Assembly (NCBI GenBank): GCA_900555045.1
Contig: USJW01000001.1
Coordinates: 1 to 64,000, forward strand
Direction: 5' to 3'
Origin: an uncultured Clostridium sp.
GTDB lineage: Bacteria > Bacillota > Clostridia > Lachnospirales > Lachnospiraceae
DNA: 64,000 nt
Below the pieces are notes generated by a model. The model was not told the origin of the DNA. It ran no database searches and worked only from the letters and a program-made list of their open reading frames with translations. Positions 42,169 through 51,179 of this stretch are shown piece by piece. The position numbers and the translations under genes are program-made. The stretch's first letter is position 1. Each line of letters begins with the position of its first letter.

Positions 42169-43564
42169 TCTTCTCCATGGTAAATTTGGTGTATTTACAG
42201 CCGAATTTGCGGATCGGCTCGCTGTCGGTCCCGGTGATTCTCATGCCCCCGTCCCCGGCGGCCGCATCCCGCCACACAAACAGCAGCTTCTCTAAGTCCG
42301 CCACGCCCGAGACGGTCTCCTCCGTCACCGCAAAGCGGCCGTCCCTGGAATTCTTCCGGATAAAGGCGTCGATCTCCCTCTGGGTGTACTCCGGCCGGAC
42401 CACAAAGTCCTCCAGCTGCTCCTGGTCGGGCGCCTCGGAGACCTCCGCCGGGGCCGGCTCAAAGGGCCGCTTCTCATCCCGCTTGGCGTAAAAGCTGCTC
42501 TCCCCCACGATGCGCGGCAGAGCCGTCAGGCCGTAGCTGTCCGCCAAACCGGCAAGAATCTCCCCCTGGTCCTCGCTGCGCCTGAGCACGCCGATGAAGG
42601 CCATCAGGTTGTCGTCCTCCTCCTCGCCCTCCCGCAGCAGATACCGGATCCGCGCGTTGGCCCGGGAGGCGAATATGGCCTTCTGCTCGATCAGCCGGTT
42701 GTACTTGACCTCGATGAACTCGAACTCCCTGAGCGTCTCGTACACCAGGTTGTCCGCCTCCCGGCTGCGCTCGATGTTCCGTTTGCGGCGCAGGGCCTGG
42801 CCGCTGTCCGCGGGAAGGTTCAGGAGATCCCGCTCCATCCGCTCCCTGCGGATCTCGTTGTCCTCCAAGATCTGCTGGACAATCTCCTTCACCGCCTCCT
42901 TGTAGCGGTAAAAGCTGTCCGTGCTGGTGAGCAGCGCGTACTTGCGGCTGTCCGTGTTGTTGATCTCGTCCACCAGCACCTCCTGGATGCCGCGTATGTC
43001 CTTCTGCCTGGACAATTCGTCAAAGTACGCGCGCATCCCGTCCTGCATGTTGGAGAGCAGCTGCAAAAGCCTCCTGGATGCGGTAAGCGCGTCCGCCAGG
43101 ATCTCCGTGTCCTTCTCCCGGTCCGTCAGGTAGGTGTGAAGCAGGCTGTAGACCGAGCGGATGCTCTCGTGGCTTAGGTCCTCCTCCTCGCTCCAGAGTT
43201 TTCCAAATGTTTCCAGATACGCCAGGCTGTAGGCGGGGAAGGAGTAAAAATAGGTGTTGACCCGCTCGTCGAAATCCCGCTTCAGCCATCCCCACTGGGT
43301 CAGGTTGTAGAGAAACCGGGTGGAGCCGGGGCTGTAGACCAGGCTGTCCCCCTCCTCGCACTCCTCGTCGTCCGACGGGATCAGACCCTCCGCCTCCATG
43401 CACTCGTCGATCACGGCCCGGCACTCCGCCTCCGTCAGGCTGAGGGCCGAGTACAGCTTGGTGGTCTCCTGGTAGATGGCCAGCAGAAAGGCGATATAGG
43501 AATCCCTGTACTTGCTGCCGAACAGCTTGTAGAAATCACCGGGTATTTTGTCCTTCAGTCTCAT
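42149..43564 (-). CDS. jetA: Wadjet kleisin-like subunit JetA
   Basis: A 471-residue protein. The N terminus MRLKDKIPGDFYKLFGSKYRDSYIAFLLAIYQET is typical of the JetA family of DUF5716 type (which I associate with type II Wadjet). Helical regions with YFYSFPAYSLAYLETF and RKYALLTSTDSFYRYKEAVKEIVQQIL follow. By family, it is the kleisin that bridges JetC heads. First gene of the operon; AGGAG is 7 bases upstream. No clear promoter was found between it and the glgP terminator. Confidence 0.86.
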   Translation of the reverse strand: MRLKDKIPGDFYKLFGSKYRDSYIAFLLAIYQETTKLYSALSLTEAECRAVIDECMEAEGLIPSDDEECEEGDSLVYSPGSTRFLYNLTQWGWLKRDFDERVNTYFYSFPAYSLAYLETFGKLWSEEEDLSHESIRSVYSLLHTYLTDREKDTEILADALTASRRLLQLLSNMQDGMRAYFDELSRQKDIRGIQEVLVDEINNTDSRKYALLTSTDSFYRYKEAVKEIVQQILEDNEIRRERMERDLLNLPADSGQALRRKRNIERSREADNLVYETLREFEFIEVKYNRLIEQKAIFASRANARIRYLLREGEEEDDNLMAFIGVLRRSEDQGEILAGLADSYGLTALPRIVGESSFYAKRDEKRPFEPAPAEVSEAPDQEQLEDFVVRPEYTQREIDAFIRKNSRDGRFAVTEETVSGVADLEKLLFVWRDAAAGDGGMRITGTDSEPIRKFGCKYTKFTMEKSENRDD

Positions 43565-43624
43565 GGGGCAACTCCTTTTTCACAATTTCCTGCAGGCCGG
43601 GCCTGCGGGTGTCACACCGAATCC

Positions 43625-43658
43625 AAAGGGCTGTGCCAACCTCGCTGCGGCACAGCCC
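43625..43658 (-). terminator. Hairpin terminator after glgP
   Basis: GGGCTGTGCC / GGCACAGCCC is a perfect 10-bp stem with an 11-nt loop, followed by TTT on the minus strand. It lies 25 bp past the glgP stop. It separates glgP from jetA unless read through. Confidence 0.65.
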
Positions 43659-43682
43659 CCTGTCATCTGTCTTCTGTCTTCT

Positions 43683-46136
43683 TTACATTTCAACCTGGAC
43701 TTTTTTCAAGTGCCAGATGTCTTTCACATATTCCTCGATGGTGCGGTCCGAGGTGAACTTTCCGGAGTGGGCCACGTTTAAGATGGCTGACTCCGCCCAC
43801 CATGCCTCGTTGCGGTACGCCTTGTCTATCTTCTTGTGGGCCTCCGCGTAGGAGCGGAAATCCTTCAGGATAAAGTAGGTGTCCGCCCGGTCGCTGCTCT
43901 TGGTGTTGAGCAGGGAGTTGTAGATATCCCGGAACAGCTCCGGATCCTGGGGTGAGAAGTAGCCGTTGATCAGCTGCATGAGCACCCGGCGGATCTCCTG
44001 GTCGTTGTTGAAGATCTCCATGGGGTTATAGCCGCCGTTGTTCTCGTAGCGGATCACCTCGTCGGAGGACATGCCGAAGATGAACGCGCGGTCCTCCCCA
44101 ACCTCCTCCACGATCTCCACGTTGGCGCCGTCCATGGTGCCGAGGGTCAGGGCGCCGTTTAACATGAACTTCATGTTGCCGGTGCCGGAGGCCTCCTTGC
44201 TGGCCGTGGAAATCTGCTCGCTGACGTCAGCCGCAGCGAAGATAAGCTCTGCGTTTGACACGCGGTAGTCCTCGATGAACACCACCTTGATCTTGCCGCC
44301 GATGGTCTTGTCGTTGTTGATCACATCCGCCACGGAGTTGATTAACTTGATGGTCAGCTTCGCGCGCTTGTAGCCGGCCGCCGCCTTGGCCCCGAAGATG
44401 AAGGTTCTGGGAACCATATCCATGTTGGGGTTATCCTTCAGCTGATTGTACAGATACATCACGTGAAGAATGTTCATCAGCTGGCGCTTGTACTCGTGCA
44501 GGCGCTTCACCTGTACGTCGAAGATGGAGCGCGGGTCCACGTCGATCCCGTTGTGCTCCTTGATGTACTTTGCCAGGCGGATCTTGTTCTGGTACTTGAT
44601 ATTCATGAACTCCTGCTGGCACTTGTAGTCGGAGGCGTAAACCGCCAGCTTCTCGATGTGCGGCAGGTCGGTAATCCACTCGTTTCCGATCTTGTCGGTC
44701 ACCCAATCCGCGAGCAGGGGGTTGCCGTGCAGCAGGAAGCGGCGCTGGGTGATTCCGTTGGTCTTGTTGTTGAACTTCTCCGGCATCATCTCGTAGAAGT
44801 CCTTAAGCTCCTGGTTCTTTAAAATCTCCGTGTGCAGTCTGGCCACGCCGTTGACGGAGAAGCTGGCCGCGATGGCCATGTACGCCATCTTCACCTGGCC
44901 GTCGTAGATGATGGCCATCTTCTTTACCTTCTCGTTGTTGCCCGGGTACATGGACTGGATCTTCTCGATGAACCGGCGGTTGATCTCCTCCACGATCTGG
45001 TAAATTCTGGGAAGCAGGCGGGAGAACAGCTCGATGGGCCATTTCTCCAGGGCCTCGGACATGATGGTGTGATTGGTGTACGCGCAGGTCTTGGTGGTCA
45101 CCTCCCATGCCTCATCCCAGGTCAGTCCCTCCTCGTCCAGCAGGATGCGCATGAGCTCCGGGATGGCCACGGTGGGATGGGTGTCGTTCAGCTGGAACAC
45201 CACCTTCTCGTGGAACTTGCGGATGTCGTCATGCTTCTCCTTGTACTTCTTGATGGCGCGCTGCACGCTGGCGGAGATGAAGAAGTACTGCTGCTTTAAG
45301 CGCAGCTCCTTGCCCGCGTAGTGGTTGTCGTTGGGGTAGAGCACCTCCACGATGGTCTTGGCCAGGTTCTCCTGCTCCACCGCCTTCTGGTAGTCGCCGC
45401 GGTCAAAGGAGTCCAGGTTGAAGGTGTTGATGGGCTGTGCGTCCCAGATGCGCAGGGTGTTGACCACGTTGTTGCCGTAGCCGATCACCGGCAGGTCGTA
45501 GGGAACCGCCATCACGGACTGGTAGCCCTCCTGGATGAAGCGGTTGCGGCCGTTCTGGTAGTCGATGCGCACGTAGCCGCCGAACTTGACCTCGGTGGCG
45601 TACTCGGGGCGGCGGATCTCGAAGGGGTTGCCGTCCTTCAGCCACTCGTCCGGAACCTCCACCTGGAAGCCGTTCTCAATTTTCTGCTTGAACATGCCGT
45701 AGCGGTAGCGGATTCCGCAGCCGTAGGCCGGGTAGCCCAGGGTTGCCAGCGAATCTAAGAAGCACGCCGCCAGACGGCCCAGGCCGCCGTTTCCGAGAGC
45801 CGCATCCGGCTCCTGGTCCTCGATCAGGTTTAAGTCAAAGCCCAGCTCGTCTAAGACCTCCTTCACCTCTTCCCTGGCGCAGATGTTGATAATGTTGTTG
45901 CCCAGAGCGCGGCCCATGAGGAATTCCATGGACAGATAGTAGACGGTCTTCGCATCCTGCTTCTCGTATTCCTTGTGTGTGGCAATCCACTCGTCAATGA
46001 TCACGTCCTTCACGGCGTAGGCCACGGCCTGGAACACCTGCTGGGGAGTCGCCTCATCGATGGTTCTGCGGAACATGTTCTTGACATTGTATACCACACT
46101 GTGTTTAAAAGTCTCTTTATCAAAGCCTTTGTTCAT
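43683..46136 (-). CDS. glgP: Glycogen/maltodextrin phosphorylase
   Basis: An 817-residue GT35 phosphorylase that releases glucose-1-phosphate from alpha-glucans. Recognised blocks: DAALGNGGLGRLAACFLDSL near residue 110-130, FQLNDTHPTVAIPELMR, and the pyridoxal-phosphate site EASGTGNMKFMLNGALTLGTMDGANVE near residue 650 (split here around the lysine in GNMKF). Length and order are standard. It is a single-gene unit downstream of ileS and its terminator. Confidence 0.95.
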   Translation of the reverse strand: MNKGFDKETFKHSVVYNVKNMFRRTIDEATPQQVFQAVAYAVKDVIIDEWIATHKEYEKQDAKTVYYLSMEFLMGRALGNNIINICAREEVKEVLDELGFDLNLIEDQEPDAALGNGGLGRLAACFLDSLATLGYPAYGCGIRYRYGMFKQKIENGFQVEVPDEWLKDGNPFEIRRPEYATEVKFGGYVRIDYQNGRNRFIQEGYQSVMAVPYDLPVIGYGNNVVNTLRIWDAQPINTFNLDSFDRGDYQKAVEQENLAKTIVEVLYPNDNHYAGKELRLKQQYFFISASVQRAIKKYKEKHDDIRKFHEKVVFQLNDTHPTVAIPELMRILLDEEGLTWDEAWEVTTKTCAYTNHTIMSEALEKWPIELFSRLLPRIYQIVEEINRRFIEKIQSMYPGNNEKVKKMAIIYDGQVKMAYMAIAASFSVNGVARLHTEILKNQELKDFYEMMPEKFNNKTNGITQRRFLLHGNPLLADWVTDKIGNEWITDLPHIEKLAVYASDYKCQQEFMNIKYQNKIRLAKYIKEHNGIDVDPRSIFDVQVKRLHEYKRQLMNILHVMYLYNQLKDNPNMDMVPRTFIFGAKAAAGYKRAKLTIKLINSVADVINNDKTIGGKIKVVFIEDYRVSNAELIFAAADVSEQISTASKEASGTGNMKFMLNGALTLGTMDGANVEIVEEVGEDRAFIFGMSSDEVIRYENNGGYNPMEIFNNDQEIRRVLMQLINGYFSPQDPELFRDIYNSLLNTKSSDRADTYFILKDFRSYAEAHKKIDKAYRNEAWWAESAILNVAHSGKFTSDRTIEEYVKDIWHLKKVQVEM

Positions 46137-46210
46137 GAATGAACCTCCTGATTCCCCGTCCGCTTCCCGCGGACGTTTCTGCTGTGATTGCTTTCGGATA
46201 TTTTCACCAC

Positions 46211-46244
46211 AAAAGCGGGGTGACGCTTTTTATGTTCACCCCGC
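46211..46244 (-). terminator. Intrinsic terminator after ileS
   Basis: GCGGGGTGA / TCACCCCGC is a perfect 9-bp stem with a 12-nt loop, followed by TTTTGTGG on the minus strand, 16 bp past the ileS stop. Confidence 0.8.
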
Positions 46245-46260
46245 CTTACCTATTCTACCA

Positions 46261-49200
46261 TTATTTCACAGTCTTTTCAACACCAAGCATGACTTTTTCG
46301 CCGTTGATGTTCCACTCCTTGGCGTATCCGCCTGTTTGTCCCAGGAAGATATCGGTGGCCATAACCTCGCTCTTGATCTGTTCGGCGTGGGCCTTGAAGA
46401 TCTCCGCGATGCGCTCGTTCTCGTCCTGGAAGACGTTGATGCGGTCCATCACCTCGAAGCCGGCCTCCTTGCGCATGGTCTGGATCTTGCTGATGATCTC
46501 GCGCACAAAGCCCTCCTCGATCAGCTCCGGAGTCAGGTTGGTGTCCAGAACCACGGTCACGTAGTTGTCCTCCTCCGTGACGTAGCCGTCCTTCTGGGAC
46601 ACGTCGATGAGGAGATCGTCCTTGGTGAGAACTACCTCCTGGCCGTCGAAGTCGAAGGTCAGCTGTCCCTTCTCATTCAGCTCGTCCATGGCTGCGCTGC
46701 CGTCGATCTCGGTCAGAGTCTGGCGGATGCGGTTCAGCAGCTTGCCGTACTTGGGTCCCACGGTCTTGAGCTGGGGCTTGAAGGTGTAGGAGGTGAACGC
46801 GCGCACATCGTCGGTGAAGGTCACCTGCTTTACGTTCAGCTCGTCCTCGATGATCTCCACGTAGTACCGGGAGAGGTCGTGGTCGGCCTTCACGTACATC
46901 TGCGCGATGGGCTGGCGGTTCTTGATATTGGCGGTATTTCTGGCGGCACGGCCCATGACCACGGTCTTTAACACCTCGTCCATGTCGGCCTCCAGCTTCT
47001 CGTCGATCCACGCCTCATTGACGGACGGGAAGTCACACAGATGCACGCTCTCGGGCGCATCGGCGTCGATCTTGCGAACCAGATTCTGGTAAATCTGCTC
47101 GGTCATGAAGGGGATCATGGGGGCAGCGGCCTTGGCCACGGTCACCAGCGCGGTGTACAGTGTCATGTAGGCATTGATCTTGTCCTGTTCCATGCCCTTG
47201 GCCCAGAAGCGCTCGCGGCTTCTGCGCACATACCAGTTGCTCATGTCGTCCACGAACTCCTGGAGGGCTCTGGCAGCCTCGGGAATCTGATATTTGTCCA
47301 GGTTATTGTCCACAGCCTTCACCGTGGAGTTCATCTTGGACAGCAGCCACTTGTCCATCACAGAGAGCTTGTCGTACTCTAAGGTGTACTTGGTGGCGTC
47401 AAAGCGGTCAATATTTGCGTACAGCACCCAGAACGCGTAGGTATTCCACAGGGTGCCCATAAACTTGCGCTGGCCCTCGGTCACAGCCTTGTCCTGGTAG
47501 CGCTTGGGTAGCCACGGCGCGCTGCAGGTGTAGAAGAACCAGCGGATGGCGTCGGCTCCGTGGGCGGCCAGGGTGTCGAAGGGATCCACGGCGTTGCCCT
47601 TGGACTTGCTCATCTTCTGTCCGTTCTCGTCCAGCACCAGGCCCATGACCACCACGTTCTCGTAGGGGGCCTTGTTGAACAGCAGCGTGGACTCGGCCAG
47701 CAGGGAGTAGAACCAGCCTCTGGTCTGGTCCACGGCCTCGGAGATGAACTGGGCCGGGAACTGGGACTCGAACAGCTCCTTGTTCTCAAAGGGATAGTGG
47801 TGCTGTGCGAAGGGCATCGCGCCGGAGTCAAACCAGCAGTCGATCACCTCGGGCACGCGCTTCATCTGCTTGCCGCAGTGGGGGCAGGTGATGGTCACGT
47901 TGTCGATGTAGGGGCGGTGCAGCTCGATGTCGTCCGGGCAGTTGTCGGACATGCTCTTAAGCTCCTCAATGCTTCCGATGGAGTGCTGGTGTCCGCACTC
48001 ACACTCCCAGATATTTAAGGGAGTACCCCAATAGCGGTTTCTGGATAAGCCCCAATCCTGGATATTCTCCAGCCAGTCGCCGAAGCGGCCCTTGCCGATG
48101 GACTCGGGAACCCAGTTGATGGTGTTGTTGTTGCGGATCAGGTCATCCTTCACGGCGGTCATCTTGATAAACCAGGACTCGCGGGCGTAGTAGATGAGCG
48201 GGGTGCCGCAGCGCCAGCAGTGGGGATAGCTGTGCTCGAAGGCCGGGGCGGAGAACAGCAGGCCGCGCTCCTTTAAATCCTTAAGCACTAACGGATCCGC
48301 GTCCTTCACGAACTTGCCGGCAAAGGGGGTCTCCGGGGCCATGTCGCCCTTGGCGTCCACCAACTGCACGAAGGGCAGGTCGTATTTGCGGCCCACGTTG
48401 GCGTCGTCCTCACCGAAGGCCGGGGCGATGTGTACGATTCCGGTACCGTCGGTCAGGGTTACGTAGGTGTCGCACACCACGTAGTAGGCCTTCTTGTGCT
48501 GCTTCTCACAGAAGGGAACGGAGCAGTCGTAGAGCGGCAGATACTCCTTGTACTCCAGATCCTTGCCCTTGTAGGTCTCAAGGACCTCAAAGTCCTCTCC
48601 CAGCACGGTCTCTGCCAGAGCCTGGGCGATATAGTAGGTGTAGCCGTCGCCGGTTTTCACCTTCACATAGTCCTCGTTGGGATTCACACACAGCGCCAGG
48701 TTGCTGGGCAGCGTCCAGGGCGTGGTGGTCCATGCCAGGATGTAGGCGTCCTCGTCCTTCACCTTGAAGCGGGCGATGGCGGAGCGCTCCTTCACGTCCT
48801 TGTATCCCTGAGCCACCTCGTGGGAGGACAGAGGGGTGCCGCAGCGCGGGCAGTAGGGAACCACCTTAAAGCCCTTGTAGAGAAGGCCCTTGTCCCAGAT
48901 CTGCTTTAACGCCCACCACTCGGACTCGATAAAGTTGTTGTCGTAGGTCACGTAGGGATTTTCCATATCCGCCCAGAAGCCCACGGTGTTGGAGAAATCC
49001 TCCCACATGCCCTTGTACTTCCAGACACTCTCCTTACATTCCCTGATGAACGGCTCCAGGCCGTACTGCTCGATCTGGTCCTTGCCGTCCAGACCCAGCT
49101 TCTTCTCCACCTCCAGCTCCACCGGAAGTCCGTGGGTATCCCAGCCGGCCTTTCGCGGAACCATGTAGCCCTTCATGGCGCGGTAGCGCGGGATCATGTC

Positions 49201-49395
49201 CTTGATCACGCGGGTCTCCACGTGGCCGATGTGGGGCTTGCCGTTAGCCGTTGGCGGCCCGTCGTAGAATACATAGGGCTTGCAGCCCTCTCTCATTTTG
49301 ATGCTCTTCTCGAAGATGTGTTCCGCTTCCCAGAACTTTTCCACTTCTTTTTCCCGTTCCACAAACTTTAGGTCTGTGGGGACTTTGTCGTACAT
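46261..49395 (-). CDS. ileS: Isoleucyl-tRNA synthetase
   Basis: A 1044-residue class I synthetase. PHIGHVETR at about 54-62 holds the HIGH motif, and NGQKMSKSKGN near 590 the KMSKS loop. The editing domain includes LAWTTTPWTLPSNLALCVNP. The long form with CSAPWLPKRYQDKAVTEGQRKFMGTLWNTYAFW resembles the eukaryote-like type 2 IleRS group, which tends to resist mupirocin (family knowledge, not shown here). The start is the ATG with GGAGG 8 bases upstream, 5 codons after another ATG. It is controlled by a T-box leader. Confidence 0.94.
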   Translation of the reverse strand: MYDKVPTDLKFVEREKEVEKFWEAEHIFEKSIKMREGCKPYVFYDGPPTANGKPHIGHVETRVIKDMIPRYRAMKGYMVPRKAGWDTHGLPVELEVEKKLGLDGKDQIEQYGLEPFIRECKESVWKYKGMWEDFSNTVGFWADMENPYVTYDNNFIESEWWALKQIWDKGLLYKGFKVVPYCPRCGTPLSSHEVAQGYKDVKERSAIARFKVKDEDAYILAWTTTPWTLPSNLALCVNPNEDYVKVKTGDGYTYYIAQALAETVLGEDFEVLETYKGKDLEYKEYLPLYDCSVPFCEKQHKKAYYVVCDTYVTLTDGTGIVHIAPAFGEDDANVGRKYDLPFVQLVDAKGDMAPETPFAGKFVKDADPLVLKDLKERGLLFSAPAFEHSYPHCWRCGTPLIYYARESWFIKMTAVKDDLIRNNNTINWVPESIGKGRFGDWLENIQDWGLSRNRYWGTPLNIWECECGHQHSIGSIEELKSMSDNCPDDIELHRPYIDNVTITCPHCGKQMKRVPEVIDCWFDSGAMPFAQHHYPFENKELFESQFPAQFISEAVDQTRGWFYSLLAESTLLFNKAPYENVVVMGLVLDENGQKMSKSKGNAVDPFDTLAAHGADAIRWFFYTCSAPWLPKRYQDKAVTEGQRKFMGTLWNTYAFWVLYANIDRFDATKYTLEYDKLSVMDKWLLSKMNSTVKAVDNNLDKYQIPEAARALQEFVDDMSNWYVRRSRERFWAKGMEQDKINAYMTLYTALVTVAKAAAPMIPFMTEQIYQNLVRKIDADAPESVHLCDFPSVNEAWIDEKLEADMDEVLKTVVMGRAARNTANIKNRQPIAQMYVKADHDLSRYYVEIIEDELNVKQVTFTDDVRAFTSYTFKPQLKTVGPKYGKLLNRIRQTLTEIDGSAAMDELNEKGQLTFDFDGQEVVLTKDDLLIDVSQKDGYVTEEDNYVTVVLDTNLTPELIEEGFVREIISKIQTMRKEAGFEVMDRINVFQDENERIAEIFKAHAEQIKSEVMATDIFLGQTGGYAKEWNINGEKVMLGVEKTVK

Positions 49396-49481
49396 GGCGT
49401 CTTCCTCCATTCTGATTATAAAATAGTTGATATTCTGGTATGTGTATGGAAAGTATCATCGGACGCGCTTTCCTGTGATAC

Positions 49482-49747
49482 AAAAAAGGCTTCCGCCCCG
49501 AACAGGACGAAAGCCGAATAACCGCTTCGTTTCACCACCTATTACTGCATACCATCATATGAGTTCCTTTAACGCAGGAATTGCGTCCCGGCCTACCGCG
49601 CAGCGCTCTGTCGCGTTCTCAGCCGGACAGCTCCGGAGTGATCTTCAGTTCTGCGCTACTTGCACCAGGTTTCCACCCTCCCCGGCTCTCTGTCCCGTTC
49701 CCGCAGGCCTACTGTCTCCATCACAGCTTTTTTCTATCTGACTTAAC
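49482..49747 (-). promoter_or_regulatory. T-box riboswitch leader (isoleucine)
   Basis: On the minus strand the leader begins just after the promoter. It shows stem I text GAGAGCCGGGGAGGGTGGAA and a likely specifier in GAAGATCACTCC (ATC, Ile, at 49642-49640). The T-box sequence AGGTGGTGAAACGAAGCGG lies near 49520-49540. The terminator is GGCTTTCGTCC-TGTTCGGG-GCGGAAGCC followed by TTTTTT (ends 49482). Uncharged tRNA-Ile should favour antitermination and ileS expression. The specifier assignment rests on position and the downstream gene. Confidence 0.85.
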
Positions 49748-49753
49748 TTCTAT

Positions 49754-49782
49754 ATTATAATAACAGTCTGTGGAAATGTCAA
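49754..49782 (-). promoter_or_regulatory. Perfect consensus promoter for the ileS leader
   Basis: On the minus strand TTGACA (49782-49777), a 17-bp spacer and TATAAT (49759-49754). Confidence 0.9.
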
Positions 49783-49992
49783 CCAGGTACGAGGCAGAAA
49801 CTTTTTATGCTTTTTACCTTAGAGGCCCTTTTTTGCTCCCTTTTACCCTTTTTTACCGCTCCGGCATCCGAAAATCCCTTAAAGCCTCGTTCAGGCAGTC
49901 GTCAAATGGCTTCATGATTTCAAACAGCCCCGCCGCCCGGTCAGGGAACCGGCTGGATTCCGGAGTGCGTCTGCGGCTCCTGGCAGCATGCT
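49783..49992. other. Gene-free stretch with possible coding remnant
   Basis: Between the ileS promoter and the HTH/superoxide-reductase-like gene, the minus strand from about 49940 to 49853 can encode GLFEIMKPFDDCLNEALRDF then RMPER and a stop. That looks protein-like, but it has no start or upstream coding context outside the neighbouring gene. It may be the tail of a lost gene. The remainder is T-rich with no recognised element. Confidence 0.3.
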
Positions 49993-50577
49993 CTAGACCG
50001 TCTGCCAGAACAGTCCATGCCTGCTGCAGTTCCAGACCAGGATCCCATGGCCCAGCCGCGGAAGGCGCGCCTGAACGTTCCACTCCGGGTACAGCTTTCG
50101 CAGCATCAGGCTGTCCCCGGTCAGAAGCGCCACAAACGTAATATAGTGGTCCTTCTCCATCTCATGGTCCGAGGTGACAAAGTACTCCTGCTCGATCAGC
50201 TCCACGTGCAGCCGCTCACTCTCCTCCGCCTTCTGCGGCGTGAGCGGCTGCAGCTTTTTCCCGCAGCAGGACACCGCCGCCTCCGCGGTGGCAGTGATCA
50301 GGTTGCCGCAGGCCGGGCACACATAAAATTTCAGTTTTTTCATGTTTCCTCCCACAATATCGTTCTCTTCCATCTGCCCTGAGAGTAGTGTCTCCGGGCT
50401 TACGCCCAGCATCGCAGACAGCTCCGGGAGCAGGGACACATCCGGAAATCCCAGCCCCCGCTCCCATTTGGAAACCGCCTGCTCGCTGATATTCATTTTG
50501 CCGGCCAGCTGACGCTGGGTCATTCCCCGCTCCAGGCGCAGCCCGCGGATCAGCTTTCCTATTTTTACACAGTCCAT
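49993..50577 (-). CDS. HTH (XRE) - desulforedoxin - superoxide-reductase-like fusion protein
   Basis: A 194-residue protein. An XRE-type helix-turn-helix covers about 7-61 (GMTQRQLAGKMNISEQAVSKWERG). A desulforedoxin-like segment has C87, C90 and C104-C105 (CPACGN..CCGKKL). The superoxide-reductase-like domain keeps the expected iron ligands: H124, H138, H144 (HEMEKDHYITFVAL), C184 and H187 (WNCSRHG). It could sense or detoxify superoxide and regulate genes accordingly. AGGAGGT precedes the ATG. Confidence 0.85.
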   Translation of the reverse strand: MDCVKIGKLIRGLRLERGMTQRQLAGKMNISEQAVSKWERGLGFPDVSLLPELSAMLGVSPETLLSGQMEENDIVGGNMKKLKFYVCPACGNLITATAEAAVSCCGKKLQPLTPQKAEESERLHVELIEQEYFVTSDHEMEKDHYITFVALLTGDSLMLRKLYPEWNVQARLPRLGHGILVWNCSRHGLFWQTV

Positions 50578-50674
50578 GGTATTTACCTCCTGGAGATGAG
50601 TTTAGCAGATTCGGTGTCAAATGCCTATCAACGATCCGTTTAGCGGGCAGAGCATCCGCCCGCAGGCCGCACCC

Positions 50675-51103
50675 CTATGAGATCACCGCCATCAGAAGCG
50701 CCAGGCCGCCGCCCACAAAAATCGCCATGGCGTATTCGCTGGCCACGCGCTCGGCCATCCGGTACACCCCCGCATCGTCCAGAACCATAAATTTTTCGGG
50801 TTCACTGGGATTGTAGCGTATCTCGTAGTACAGCCCCTCCTGGTAGGTATCCGCCCGGTCGCTGAATATGACGCTTTTCTGCCGGTACTTCTGCCCTTCC
50901 ACCTCATAGCTGAACACTGGCCAGTAGAAGCGCGTCGAGCGGTCCACCCGCTCCTCCTCCACCTCCACCACCTGGGCGACGGAAATACTCCCATACGCCG
51001 ACCGCGCGCTCAAAATTTCCTTTTTCAGCGCACTGCAGTAGACAAAGATGCTCCCGCCGCGCAGCACAAAGAATCCCATCACCAATAGAGCGATTATCCC
51101 CAT
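50675..51103 (-). CDS. DUF3592-type membrane protein
   Basis: A 142-residue protein with an N-terminal membrane segment (GIIALLVMGFFVLRGGSIFVY) and a C-terminal one (AMAIFVGGGLALLMAVIS). Between them is a beta-rich extracytoplasmic domain with FYWPVFSYEVEGQKYRQKS and YEIRYNPSEPEKFMV, the DUF3592 pattern. Function unknown. It may be co-transcribed with the HTH/superoxide-reductase-like gene 97 bp downstream. Confidence 0.78.
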   Translation of the reverse strand: MGIIALLVMGFFVLRGGSIFVYCSALKKEILSARSAYGSISVAQVVEVEEERVDRSTRFYWPVFSYEVEGQKYRQKSVIFSDRADTYQEGLYYEIRYNPSEPEKFMVLDDAGVYRMAERVASEYAMAIFVGGGLALLMAVIS

Positions 51104-51179
51104 ACGACCGTCCTTTCCCCTAAGGCGCTGCCTTTAGGCACTCCTAAACCGCCTGCCCCGTCCGGCTTTTCCCCTGCGC

